A stretch of DNA of 12,571 nt from an uncultured Paraburkholderia sp. (lineage in GTDB: Bacteria > Pseudomonadota > Gammaproteobacteria > Burkholderiales > Burkholderiaceae). The notes under the pieces were generated by a model. The model had not been told where the DNA came from and did no database searches. It saw only the letters and a program-made list of their open reading frames with translations. The stretch lies in the NCBI GenBank assembly GCA_937917025.1, contig CALFSF010000082.1, positions 1-12,571 of the forward strand, given 5' to 3'. The translations under genes and the position numbers were made by a program. This document shows, piece by piece, positions 1 to 6,948 of this stretch (position 1 is the first letter of the stretch; each line of letters starts with the position of its first letter).

Positions 1-2
1 TG

Positions 3-188
3 GAACACTTCGATCTGCGTCCGAAGGGCATCGTGCAGATGCTCGACCTGCTGCGCCCGATCTACGAGAAAACCGCTGCTTACGGTCACTTCGGCCGCGA
101 AGAGCCGGAATTCTCGTGGGAAGCGGCCGACAAGGCGCTCGCGCTCGCGGAAGCGGCCGGCACCGAACCGGTTGCAGCGCTGGCCTGA
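3..188 (+). CDS. metK: S-adenosylmethionine synthetase (methionine adenosyltransferase), C-terminal end only
   Basis: The visible 61 codons encode the end of MetK, the cytosolic enzyme that makes S-adenosylmethionine from methionine and ATP. The gene starts outside the window. The read-through contains the family's near-invariant C-terminal block FDLRPKGIVQMLDLLRPIY, then EKTAAYGHFGRE, followed by a short variable alanine/glutamate-rich tail that ends in TGA. This block belongs to the last structural domain; the ATP- and metal-binding motifs lie upstream and cannot be seen. A strong intrinsic terminator begins about 30 bases after the stop, so metK is probably the last gene of its transcript. 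Identification is very secure because the block is highly conserved across bacteria. Confidence 0.97.
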   Translation, partial: EHFDLRPKGIVQMLDLLRPIYEKTAAYGHFGREEPEFSWEAADKALALAEAAGTEPVAALA

Positions 189-217
189 TCCGGCCCGCAC
201 GCGACGTCCGTTTGGCA

Positions 218-256
218 TAAAAAACCCCGCCGGCTTGCGCCGTGCGGGGTTTTTTT
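218..256. terminator. Intrinsic, probably bidirectional terminator after metK
   Basis: ACCCCGC (224-230) pairs with GCGGGGT (244-250). An inner CGGC/GCCG extension (231-234 with 239-242) closes a TTGC loop, and there is one bulged T. A run of seven T follows on the plus strand, and six A precede the stem. The hairpin plus U-run is therefore present on both strands, and it could also stop the convergent small gene that ends at 339. Confidence 0.92.
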
Positions 257-338
257 ATCACCGGGCCAGAAAATCGTGCTGCGGCGGTTTGCGCGTTGCG
301 CCAGCCGGGCTCAACGCCTCAACGCCACGATCTTTGAC

Positions 339-692
339 CTAGCGCGTCGCAAACGCAAACCAGCCGGTGCTCGTGACCGACACGCGACGCGGGCGACGGC
401 TCGTGCTTCGAACCACGGCAGCCGGACGCGCATTCAGCGTGCGCAGTGTGGTCGGCTTGCGCAGCAGCGTGCGCAGCGAGAAACGATGTGAACCGCTGCT
501 TACGCGAAGCGCGGCGAAAAACGAGTGGAACCACCGGCGGATGCCGTCGACGGGCTTCGCGTCGCGCCATTGTTCGGCGAGTGCGCGCGTGCGCGCTGAA
601 TGATGGCGCAAAGCACGCATGACGTGGCGGCGCGCGGGACGCGCAGCCTTCAACGCAGCGCGGGTAAAACCGGTATTCGGTAACGTGTGCAT
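339..692 (-). CDS. Hypothetical arginine-rich 117-aa protein
   Basis: I do not recognise this protein. From the ATG at 692 it has 117 residues, of which about 23 are arginine and only three acidic, so it is strongly basic. It has several Trp and Phe residues (the motifs IRRWFHSFFAAL and STGWFAFATR) but no obvious membrane segment or signal peptide. Codon choice argues that it is real: CGC, CTG, AAG, GTC, ATC and GCG dominate, as in the neighbouring genes, and there is no internal stop. The frame is open upstream to 950, but that part is cysteine- and arginine-rich without coding character, so I chose the ATG at 692. No clear Shine-Dalgarno sequence precedes it. It converges on metK and probably shares its bidirectional terminator. 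It could still be a chance ORF. Confidence 0.55.
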   Translation of the reverse strand: MHTLPNTGFTRAALKAARPARRHVMRALRHHSARTRALAEQWRDAKPVDGIRRWFHSFFAALRVSSGSHRFSLRTLLRKPTTLRTLNARPAAVVRSTSRRPRRVSVTSTGWFAFATR

Positions 693-1119
693 GGTTTCAG
701 TCAGAAAAAATAGGGCATCGGACAAGCGCCGGCAGGTGCGTCGAACGAAGCACCAAACAGGCCAGCGGGGTCGATGGAGAAACCGGAAAACGCGTGGATC
801 GATGCAGCAGCAGCCGTCGCAGGCCGCGCGCGCACCGCGGAGGCGGGATTGGCAATCAACATACATGCAGGCTACACGCGATTCGTGACGCCAGGAAGTC
901 GGGTTTTTCCCCTTGAAGGTGCGAAAAAAACGGGCCATAAGCTGTTTCAAACCTGGGCGATGACCTGCAATCGCGCGTCCACGACCGTTTTACGTGCGGG
1001 CGCTGCCCCTCCCGCGTGCGATGCGTCAAGGTAGCCGTTCGCGCAGCCCCAATCGCGCGCGCAGCAGGATCGGGTACGTTTTACAATCCGGTATTAGCCA
1101 GCCGAACCGGAATGTCTCC
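693..1119. other. Divergent intergenic region, 427 bp, no gene seen
   Basis: The stretch separates the minus-strand 117-aa ORF from the plus-strand dioxygenase and should hold the promoters of both. Short ORFs cross it in several frames, but none shows a ribosome-binding site or consistent codon bias. Homopolymer runs (A6 at about 704-709, T5 at about 904-908, A7 near 924-930) stand out against the GC-rich background. No convincing hairpin plus U-run or RNA gene was found. Confidence 0.5.
1082..1087 (+). promoter_or_regulatory. Possible -10 box of the dioxygenase gene
   Basis: TACAAT matches the sigma-70 -10 consensus at five of six positions and lies 33 bases before the chosen ATG. No good -35 hexamer sits 16-18 bases upstream, so this is only a candidate. 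Confidence 0.3.
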
Positions 1120-1899
1120 ATGTCAGTACAGTCGCATCCTTCGCTTCATTCGAAAAAGGAACAGGTGCAGGCGCTGCGCGAACGCGGCTTCGTGGTCGTG
1201 CCCGGCCTGCTCTCGCCCGAGCGCTGCGCGCAGATGAAGCAGGTGGCGCAGCGGCAGTTGCAGGAAGCCGCCGCGCCGCTCGAATTCGAGGCCGATCTGC
1301 GCTATCCGGGCGCGCCCGAATCGAAGCACGCGCCCGGCGGGCACACCGTGCGGCGCCTGCTCGATGCTTACCAGCGCGATCCGCTCTTTCGCGAATGGGC
1401 GACCACGCCGGAAATTCGTGGCTGGATGGAACTGTATTTCGGCGAGGAGCCGCGCCTGTCGCGCGCGCATCACAACTGCATGATGACGAAGCACCCGGCG
1501 TACGGCAGCCTGACGGGCTGGCACCGCGACGTGCGGTACTGGTCGTTCGAACGGGACGACCTGGTGTCGGTGTGGGTCGCACTCGGACCCGAAACGGTCG
1601 ACAACGGCGCGCTCTGGTTCGTGCCGCTGTCCCACACCGCGCCGTTCACGTCGGAGCGTTTCGATCAGGCGAAATTTTTCCGCTCCGATCTGCCCGAGAA
1701 CCAGGCGCTGATCCAGACGGCGATCTCGCCGGAACTGCAGGCCGGCGACGTCGTGTTCTTCCACTGCAACACACTGCATTCCGCCGGCAAAAACATCAGC
1801 GACGACGTGAAGTTTTCGCTCGTGTTCACGTATCACGGCGCGAGCAATGTGCCGTTGCCCGGATCGCGGTCGGCTTCGATGCCCGAAGTCGCGTTCTGA
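1120..1899 (+). CDS. Phytanoyl-CoA dioxygenase (PhyH) family protein
   Basis: This is a 259-aa non-haem Fe(II)/2-oxoglutarate-dependent oxygenase of the PhyH family, which hydroxylates small molecules in the cytosol; the substrate cannot be told from sequence. The first two iron ligands are His135 and Asp137 in GWHRD, and the third is most likely His220 in NTLHSAGKN, at the end of the double-stranded beta-helix. FVVVPGLLSPE near the N-terminus is the usual opening helix region. The residue eleven after the distal His, where the family normally has the Arg that binds 2-oxoglutarate, is Lys231. The frame is open back to 994, but that part is low-quality Arg/Ser-rich sequence. The ATG at 1120 starts family-like sequence, although its ribosome-binding site is weak. 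It stands alone, facing the convergent DUF3185 gene across a hairpin. Confidence 0.85.
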   Translation: MSVQSHPSLHSKKEQVQALRERGFVVVPGLLSPERCAQMKQVAQRQLQEAAAPLEFEADLRYPGAPESKHAPGGHTVRRLLDAYQRDPLFREWATTPEIRGWMELYFGEEPRLSRAHHNCMMTKHPAYGSLTGWHRDVRYWSFERDDLVSVWVALGPETVDNGALWFVPLSHTAPFTSERFDQAKFFRSDLPENQALIQTAISPELQAGDVVFFHCNTLHSAGKNISDDVKFSLVFTYHGASNVPLPGSRSASMPEVAF

Positions 1900-1919
1900 C
1901 GCTCACGGGTAACCACGAA

Positions 1920-1950
1920 CGATGAGCGGTGTTTCAACCACCGCTCATCG
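1920..1950. terminator. Perfect 12-bp hairpin between convergent genes
   Basis: CGATGAGCGGTG (1920-1931) is the exact reverse complement of CACCGCTCATCG (1939-1950), leaving a 7-nt loop. It lies 21 bases after the dioxygenase stop and 10 bases after the stop of the opposing small membrane-protein gene. There is no T-run on either side, so it may act as a terminator or 3'-end stabiliser for both transcripts rather than as a classical intrinsic terminator. Confidence 0.65.
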
Positions 1951-1959
1951 CGTGCGGAT

Positions 1960-2163
1960 CTAGCGCCTGCCCGACACGATGAGACCGGTGAGCCCGGCAA
2001 GTGTCGCGACCACGCCACCTGCGATCAGAAAGATCGTCTTGTTCGTCGGTGCGCCCGTGAAGACGCGCGAGACGTCGTTGCTGAACGAGTGGAACGACTG
2101 GCCGCCGAAGTACAGCAGCACCACGCCGCCAACGATCAATGCAAACGAGATCGCTCTGGTCAT
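1960..2163 (-). CDS. DUF3185-family small two-helix membrane protein
   Basis: This 67-aa inner-membrane protein has two hydrophobic segments (about residues 5-21 and 43-63). They are joined by a polar loop with the motif FSNDVSRVFTGAPT and a short SGRR tail. The pattern of a glycine-rich first helix, an SF..DVSR.FTG.PT loop and a second helix starting near NKTIFLIAGG matches the DUF3185 family as I recall it; the function of that family is unknown. The start is firm: GAGGGA sits six bases before the ATG at 2163, and the frame ends in TAG. It is transcribed alone, divergent from the aldo-keto reductase gene, and converges on the dioxygenase gene across a shared hairpin. DUF3185 assignment is from memory of the family, not from a search. 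Confidence 0.83.
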   Translation of the reverse strand: MTRAISFALIVGGVVLLYFGGQSFHSFSNDVSRVFTGAPTNKTIFLIAGGVVATLAGLTGLIVSGRR

Positions 2164-2292
2164 GAAAATCCCTCATCGTTAAACATGGTGGCCGCAGTTT
2201 AGGTGAGCGACGTGGCGACGTCCATCGTTCGTCCCGCAATCTGGGGCGATGCACTCGACGCACCAATTGGCTAACATACACAGTTCAGCATC

Positions 2293-2314
2293 GCGCACGT
2301 CACGGTGCGCCTTT
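2293..2314 (+). repeat. Small hairpin plus T4 ahead of the aldo-keto reductase gene
   Basis: GCGCAC (2293-2298) pairs with GTGCGC (2305-2310) around a 6-nt loop and is followed by CTTTT. It ends 27 bases before the ATG at 2341, so it would lie in the untranslated leader if transcription starts upstream. The stem is short, and chance is possible in GC-rich DNA. Confidence 0.3.
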
Positions 2315-2340
2315 TCAGCCTCTACCAGGGAATTCCAGCG

Positions 2341-3384
2341 ATGGCTTACGAAGCAGCATCAGAACGCTATTCGGACATGCAATACCGCGTCTGCGGCAAG
2401 TCGGGGCTCAAGCTGCCGGCGCTGTCGCTCGGCCTGTGGCACAACTTCGGCGACACGACGCCTTTCTCGACGCAACGCGACATCCTGCGCACCGCGTTCG
2501 ATCTCGGCATCACGCACTTCGATCTGGCGAACAACTACGGGCCGCCGTACGGCAGCGCGGAAACGAATTTCGGGCGCCATTTCAAGGATGATTTCAGGCC
2601 GTATCGCGACGAACTGCTGATCTCGTCGAAGGCGGGCTGGGACATGTGGCCGGGTCCGTACGGCCAGGGCGGCGGCTCGCGCAAGTACGTGCTCGCGAGT
2701 CTCGATCAGAGCCTGCAGCGCATGGGGCTCGATTACGTCGACATTTTCTATTCGCATCGTTTCGACGCCGACACGCCGCTCGAGGAAACCGCCGGCGCGC
2801 TCGCCACCGCCGTGCAGCAGGGCAAGGCGCTGTACATTGGCATTTCGTCGTATTCGCCGGCAAAAACGCGCGAAATGGCGAAGCTGCTCAGCGAATACAA
2901 GGTGCCGCTGCTGATTCACCAGCCGGCGTACAACATGCTGAACCGCTGGGTCGAGCACGAACTGCTCGATACGCTCGAGGACATCGGCACCGGCAGCATC
3001 GCGTTCACGCCGCTTGCCCAGGGTCTGCTGACCGGCAAGTATCTGAACGGCGTGCCGCAGGATGCGCGCGTGAACAAGGCCGGTGGCGGTTCGCTCAAGC
3101 AGGAGCATCTGAGCGCGCAGAACATCGAACACGTGCGCAAGCTGAACGACATCGCGCAACGCCGCGGCCAGAGCCTCGCGCAGATGGCGCTTGCATGGAC
3201 GCTGCGCGGCGGCCGCGTGACGTCGGCGCTGATTGGCGCGAGCAAGCCGGAGCAGGTGCGCGAGAACGCCGGTGCGTTGAAGAACCTGGTGTTTTCGAAG
3301 GAAGAACTGGCCGAAATCGATCGTTACGCGACCGAAGGCGGCATCAACCTGTGGGAAAAGCCGTCGACCGATCAGCACGTCTGA
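2341..3384 (+). CDS. gpr: Aldo-keto reductase, L-glyceraldehyde 3-phosphate reductase (YghZ/Gpr) type
   Basis: This 347-aa cytosolic NADPH-dependent reductase resembles E. coli YghZ (346 aa) along its whole length. YghZ reduces L-glyceraldehyde 3-phosphate and methylglyoxal, so a role in removing toxic aldehydes is likely. The (beta/alpha)8-barrel catalytic tetrad is complete: Asp61 and Tyr66 in HFDLANNYG, Lys97 in LISSKAG and His139 in IFYSHR. Shared signature strings are MQYRVCGKSGLKLPALSLGL, DMWPGPYG and FTPLAQGLLTGKYLNG. The C-terminal cofactor segment is ALIGASKPEQVREN. The ATG at 2341 has AGGGAA eight bases upstream and begins family-like sequence; a GTG 36 bases earlier is in frame but has no such support. 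It is monocistronic, followed by its own terminator. Other AKR substrates cannot be ruled out. Confidence 0.94.
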   Translation: MAYEAASERYSDMQYRVCGKSGLKLPALSLGLWHNFGDTTPFSTQRDILRTAFDLGITHFDLANNYGPPYGSAETNFGRHFKDDFRPYRDELLISSKAGWDMWPGPYGQGGGSRKYVLASLDQSLQRMGLDYVDIFYSHRFDADTPLEETAGALATAVQQGKALYIGISSYSPAKTREMAKLLSEYKVPLLIHQPAYNMLNRWVEHELLDTLEDIGTGSIAFTPLAQGLLTGKYLNGVPQDARVNKAGGGSLKQEHLSAQNIEHVRKLNDIAQRRGQSLAQMALAWTLRGGRVTSALIGASKPEQVRENAGALKNLVFSKEELAEIDRYATEGGINLWEKPSTDQHV

Positions 3385-3427
3385 GCGGTCGCGTCGCTCT
3401 GGTGTCGGGTCGCACGCGCGTATCCGG

Positions 3428-3451
3428 AAAGCCGCCGCGAGGCGGCTTTTT
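3428..3451 (+). terminator. Intrinsic terminator of the aldo-keto reductase gene
   Basis: AAGCCGCC (3429-3436) and GGCGGCTT (3441-3448) form an 8-bp stem around a GCGA tetraloop. The stem runs into a T5 tract, 44 bases after the stop codon. Confidence 0.9.
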
Positions 3452-3492
3452 CACGTGTGCTTCACGGCGGCATCACGTATGCACGGGCGCGT

Positions 3493-3516
3493 GCCCGGTG
3501 CTTTGCGCAACCGGGC
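3493..3516 (-). terminator. GC-rich hairpin after the 61-aa membrane-protein gene
   Basis: GCCCGGT (3493-3499) is the exact complement of ACCGGGC (3510-3516). The hairpin begins six bases beyond the stop codon of the minus-strand gene that ends at 3523. There is no U-run, so terminator function is inferred from position only. Confidence 0.45.
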
Positions 3517-3522
3517 CGGTAG

Positions 3523-3708
3523 CTAGACCAGCGCGGGTAGTCCTTCGACTAGCAGAACCGCGACGACCACCCCGAGTAATGCGCCCAATACGCGCAGCAC
3601 GTTATGTCTGAACTCGGTTGCACACGGGCACGCGCCAAGAAAAAGCGCGCCGGCTAGCGCCATCGGAATGACCAGAATGAAATCACCGATCGTGAAGTAG
3701 GTCGTCAT
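3523..3708 (-). CDS. Hypothetical 61-aa two-helix membrane protein
   Basis: I do not recognise a family. The protein has two hydrophobic segments, about residues 8-27 (ILVIPMALAGALFLGAC) and 38-57 (rich in Leu/Val/Gly). They are separated by a short loop with a Cys-Pro-Cys motif (residues 27-29) and basic residues (EFRHNVLR). The start is unusually well supported: AAGGAGA lies six bases before the ATG at 3708, close to a perfect ribosome-binding site, even though the frame is open further upstream to 3840. A TATACT hexamer on the minus strand (3784-3779) could be its -10 box, without a good -35. It is transcribed alone and converges on the aldo-keto reductase gene, with a terminator or hairpin for each side in between. 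The strong translation signal argues for real expression. Confidence 0.75.
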   Translation of the reverse strand: MTTYFTIGDFILVIPMALAGALFLGACPCATEFRHNVLRVLGALLGVVVAVLLVEGLPALV

Positions 3709-3849
3709 ACTCGTCTCCTTATATTGCTGCGCGAGGCCCGCTGCGATTGCGACGGAAGCGGAGCAGCCGCGTAATTCGAGTATAGGCGACGGTTTGACGG
3801 ACAGCGCCCCGATGCGGCGCCGCAGCGTCGCATTACGCATAGCCGCAGC

Positions 3850-3872
3850 CGCGCCGGGCGGGACCCGGCGCG
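3850..3872 (-). repeat. 9-bp GC hairpin downstream of the MFS gene
   Basis: CGCGCCGGG (3850-3858) pairs perfectly with CCCGGCGCG (3864-3872) around a 5-nt loop. It lies about 83 bases past the MFS stop on the minus strand. No T-run follows, so it may be a transcript-end structure or a chance palindrome of the GC-rich gap. Nothing else is evident in the 246-bp gap 3709-3954. Confidence 0.4.
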
Positions 3873-3954
3873 ATCCGGTGCATGTTTGAAGCGGTCACGA
3901 AAAAGTGTGGCGGTGCCTTGCAACGACCTTTCGATCCGGGCTGCGAATCATGGT

Positions 3955-5238
3955 TTACGCCAGGCTTTTCCGTTCGCGCGCGCGCAGCCACCACGCCCCC
4001 GCGATACCGCACAGCAACAGCAGCGCGACGAGCGAAACCACGCCGTTCCAGCCATGCTTCGCCCACACGTGCCCGCCGTACGAACCCACGATGCTCGATC
4101 CGAGGTAATACGCGAGCAGATACAGCGCGGCGGCCTGGCCTTTCGCCGTTTTCGCCATCCGGCCGACCCAGCCGCTTGCCACTGCGTGCCCGGCGAAAAA
4201 GCCGAACGTCAGGCACGCGATGCCGGCCGCGATCGCCGCGATCGGTTGCAGCATCGTCAGCGCGACGCCGGTCAGCATGAGCGTGAGACTTGCTATCAGC
4301 ACGCGTGCCCGGCCGAACGTATCGGCCATCCGTCCCGACCACGGCGACGCGACCACGCCCGTCAGATAGACGACGAAAATCGCGCCGATTTCGGCCTGAC
4401 TCAGCAGGTACGGCGGCGCGAGCAGCCGGTAGCCGATGTAGTTGTACAGCGTGACGAAACTGCCCATCAGCACGAACGCCATCAGGAACAGGACCGGCAG
4501 TCCGGTGGTCCTGAAATGGTTCATGAGCGCGGCGCGATGGTGCGAAAAGCCGAGCCCGCGACGTGGCACGAAATGGCGCGAAGGCGGCAACAGCGTGCGA
4601 AACGCGAGCATCGCCAGCAGGCCGAGCACGCCGATGACCGCAATCGAAACACGCCACCCGAACAGGCTCGCGACGACGCCGGTGATCACGCGCCCGGCCA
4701 TGCCGCCGATCGCCGTGCCGCCCACGTACAGCCCCATCGCGAGGCCGAGGCCATCGGGATGCACTTCCTCGGCGAGATACGCCATCGCGACGGCGGGCAC
4801 GCCGCCAAGCGCGAGCCCTTCGAGCGCGCGCAGCACGAGCAGCTGATGCCATTGCGGCGCGAAAGCAGCAGCAAGCGTGAGCAGCGACGACGCCGTGAGC
4901 GAAGCAGTCATCAGACGGTGCCGGCTCCAGCCTTCCGACACGAAGCCCGCGACGAAGATCGCGAACGCGAGCGTGGCGGTCGTGAGCGAGAGCGAGAAGC
5001 TGCTTTGCGCGGGGCTGACGCCGAACGTCGTCGAGAACGCGGGCAGGAGCGGCTGCACGCAATAGAGCAGCGAGAACGTCGCGTAGCCGGCGAACAGCAG
5101 CGCGAGACTGGCACGCCAGTAGGTGCGCGTGCCGCGCTCCAGGTACGGAATGCCGGAAGCGTCGTCCGGCGCATGACCCGAAGCAGTTGAAGAAACCGCC
5201 GGATCAGGCTGCCGGTCTGGTTTCGGTGAAGCGTTCAC
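3955..5238 (-). CDS. MFS transporter, YnfM-like putative exporter
   Basis: This 427-aa inner-membrane protein has about twelve transmembrane helices in two halves joined by a basic loop (about residues 216-245). It belongs to the major facilitator superfamily and most resembles the YnfM/arabinose-efflux type of proton-driven exporter; the substrate is unknown. Visible MFS motifs are loop 2-3 GFVSEGWSRHRL (98-109), its counterpart GRMADTFGRARV in the second half (302-313), and a motif B-like segment RALEGLALGGVPAVAMAY (137-154). The N-terminal 35 residues are polar and probably cytoplasmic. I chose the GTG at 5238 because AGGAG sits eight bases before it. The frame is open to 5475, but that extension reads through a tandem repeat (Trp-Arg repeats) and is not credible. 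It lies 178 bp after the RND efflux operon on the same strand. Confidence 0.88.
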   Translation of the reverse strand: MNASPKPDRQPDPAVSSTASGHAPDDASGIPYLERGTRTYWRASLALLFAGYATFSLLYCVQPLLPAFSTTFGVSPAQSSFSLSLTTATLAFAIFVAGFVSEGWSRHRLMTASLTASSLLTLAAAFAPQWHQLLVLRALEGLALGGVPAVAMAYLAEEVHPDGLGLAMGLYVGGTAIGGMAGRVITGVVASLFGWRVSIAVIGVLGLLAMLAFRTLLPPSRHFVPRRGLGFSHHRAALMNHFRTTGLPVLFLMAFVLMGSFVTLYNYIGYRLLAPPYLLSQAEIGAIFVVYLTGVVASPWSGRMADTFGRARVLIASLTLMLTGVALTMLQPIAAIAAGIACLTFGFFAGHAVASGWVGRMAKTAKGQAAALYLLAYYLGSSIVGSYGGHVWAKHGWNGVVSLVALLLLCGIAGAWWLRARERKSLA

Positions 5239-5416
5239 GAAGCGGTCTCCTGAAAAAGCAAAGACCTCAACGATACGCCGGTCACGCAAGAGAGGTGGCC
5301 GGCGCGGGCAATCGGTGGCGTTCCTGCTGCTGCGCGAAACGGGCGTCGCGCGCCGCGTTCGAGGCAACGTGGCGCAACGCCAACGCCAACGCCAACGCCA
5401 CCAACGCCACGCGCCG
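5239..5416. other. Intergenic gap between outer-membrane channel and MFS genes
   Basis: This 178-bp gap contains the hexamer repeat described separately and, at its MFS side, the AGGAG ribosome-binding site. I see no intrinsic terminator after the channel gene and no clear promoter hexamers for the MFS gene, so read-through from the RND operon is possible. Confidence 0.5.
5375..5407. repeat. Hexanucleotide tandem repeat (CAACGC)n
   Basis: Four perfect head-to-tail copies of CAACGC run from 5375 to 5398. A CAC interruption follows, then a fifth copy (5402-5407). It starts only ten bases downstream of the outer-membrane lipoprotein stop codon. Such arrays can vary in copy number by slippage; here it is outside both reading frames. 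Confidence 0.85.
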
Positions 5417-6946
5417 CTATCCGCGCGTTGCTGGCGCGCCGGACACCGCCCCGGTCGGTGCGCCGGGAGTTGCATCGGGATGCACGATCTGCTCGTCGGT
5501 GGGCAGTTGCGACGCGTCCCAGCCGCCGCCGAGCGCCTTGATCAGCGCGACGCTCGCGGCCATCCGGCGGCGCGCGATGTCGACCGACTGGCGTTCGTTC
5601 GACAGCGCCGTGGTCTGCGCGACGACGACATCGAGATAGGTGATCGCGCCGTTCTTGTAGCGGTTCGAGATCACCGCGAGCGCGCGCTCCGCGGCCGTCA
5701 CGGCGTCGTTCTGCGCGAGCGCTTCCTGTTCGAGCACGCGCAGCGCGGCGAGATTGTCCTCGACGTCGCCGAACGCGCCGAGCACGGTCTGACGGTAGTT
5801 CGCGACGCTTTCGTCGTAGTGTGCCTGCGCCTCGGCCTTCACGGCCGCGCGTCCGCCGAAGTCGAGCAGCGTGTCCGCGAGCGTCGGCCCGAGCGCCCAG
5901 AAGCGCGAGGGCGCCAGCAGCCATGAACTGATGTTCGTCGCTTCGAGGCCGCCGGTGACGGACAGCACCAGGTCCGGAAAGAACGCCGCGGTCGCGACGC
6001 CGATCTGCGCGTTCGTCGCGGCCATCTGGCGTTCCGCGGAAGCGATGTCGGGCCGGCGTTCGAGCAGCGCCGAAGGCACGCCTGCCGGCGCCACGACCGG
6101 CACCGCGACGAGCGGCGCGACGGGCAGCGAGAACGTGGACGGGCTCTGGCCCGTCAGGATCGCGATCGCGTGTTCGAGTTGCGTGCGCTGCACGTCGAGA
6201 TCGATCGCCTGCGCCTGGGTGGTCCGCAACTGGGTTTCAGCCTGCGCGACATCGGCGTCGGTGGCGATGCCGCCCGTCCGGCGATGCTGTGTCAGGTCGA
6301 GCGCGTCGCGATACGCCTTGATCGTGTTGTCGAGCAGCTGATGTTCCTGATCGATGCCGCGCAGCTCGAAGTAGTCGGTGGCGAGCTCGGCCTGCATCGA
6401 CAGAAGCGCCGACTGCGCATCGGCGGCACTGGCCTGCGCGCTGGCTTTCGCGCCCTCGACGGTGCGCGAGATGCGGCCCCACAGGTCAGGTTCCCACGAT
6501 GCATCGGCCTGCACGAGGTAATCGTTGAGCGTGAGACCGGCGGTCGACTTGTGCAGCACGTTGGCCGACGAACGCGCGCGCGAATAGTCGCCGGACGCGG
6601 TCACGGAAGGAAAGAAGCTGGAGCGGAACTGCGCGACCGCCGCGCGGGCCGCGCGAAAGCGCGCCTGCGCGGCCTGCACGTCCTGGTTTTCGGTGGCGAC
6701 GCGCGCTTCGAGCGCGTTCAGCGCCGGGTCGCCGTAGACTTCCCACCACGCGCCGCGCGTGCCGAGGTCGGCGGGTTGCGCGGGCTTCCAGCCGGTGCCT
6801 TCGAGTTCCTTGTACGTCGCGGCGGTGGTCGCGGTCGGTTTGACGTAGTCCGGACCCATGGCGCAGCCCGCGAGCATCGACGCCGCCGCAATCGCTACCA
6901 GCGAAAGACGCAGCCCGCACCGGTGAGATGAACGATGAACTCGCAT
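5417..6946 (-). CDS. Outer-membrane efflux lipoprotein, NodT/OprM family
   Basis: This 509-aa protein is the TolC-like channel of the tripartite pump. The N-terminus is a lipoprotein signal peptide with lipobox MLAGC (acylated Cys28) followed by AMGPDYVKP, the typical mature start of NodT-family channels. Ala at +2 favours sorting to the outer membrane. Two OEP repeats follow, with long coiled-coil stretches (for example ENQDVQAAQARFRAARAAV and its counterpart VEDNLAALRVLEQEALAQ), the conserved WEPDLWGRI and LLERRPDIASAERQMAATNA. The tail is short and rich in Pro/Gly/Ala. The start is uncertain: a GTG at 6952 overlaps the adaptor stop as GTGA, while the ATG at 6946 lies two codons later and is used here. 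Either way it is translationally coupled to the adaptor gene, in the same operon as the RND pump. Confidence 0.93.
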   Translation of the reverse strand: MRVHRSSHRCGLRLSLVAIAAASMLAGCAMGPDYVKPTATTAATYKELEGTGWKPAQPADLGTRGAWWEVYGDPALNALEARVATENQDVQAAQARFRAARAAVAQFRSSFFPSVTASGDYSRARSSANVLHKSTAGLTLNDYLVQADASWEPDLWGRISRTVEGAKASAQASAADAQSALLSMQAELATDYFELRGIDQEHQLLDNTIKAYRDALDLTQHRRTGGIATDADVAQAETQLRTTQAQAIDLDVQRTQLEHAIAILTGQSPSTFSLPVAPLVAVPVVAPAGVPSALLERRPDIASAERQMAATNAQIGVATAAFFPDLVLSVTGGLEATNISSWLLAPSRFWALGPTLADTLLDFGGRAAVKAEAQAHYDESVANYRQTVLGAFGDVEDNLAALRVLEQEALAQNDAVTAAERALAVISNRYKNGAITYLDVVVAQTTALSNERQSVDIARRRMAASVALIKALGGGWDASQLPTDEQIVHPDATPGAPTGAVSGAPATRG

Positions 6947-6948
6947 GC

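Noticed and set aside
774..1034. 86-codon plus-strand frame in the divergent gap
   Set aside because: No ribosome-binding site, mixed codon usage and no recognisable domain.
994..1119. 42-residue extension of the PhyH protein
   Set aside because: Arg/Ser-rich, no homology-like features, and a candidate -10 box lies inside it; the ATG at 1120 fits better.
3833..5190. Long open frames of 409 (minus) and 434 (plus) codons over the MFS gene
   Set aside because: They overlap a well-supported MFS protein with clear transmembrane and motif content; their own translations are Arg-rich and featureless.
5239..5475. N-terminal extension of the MFS protein with Trp-Arg repeats
   Set aside because: It only reads through the hexamer repeat and the end of the channel gene. 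A GTG with AGGAG at the right distance gives a normal 427-aa MFS protein.
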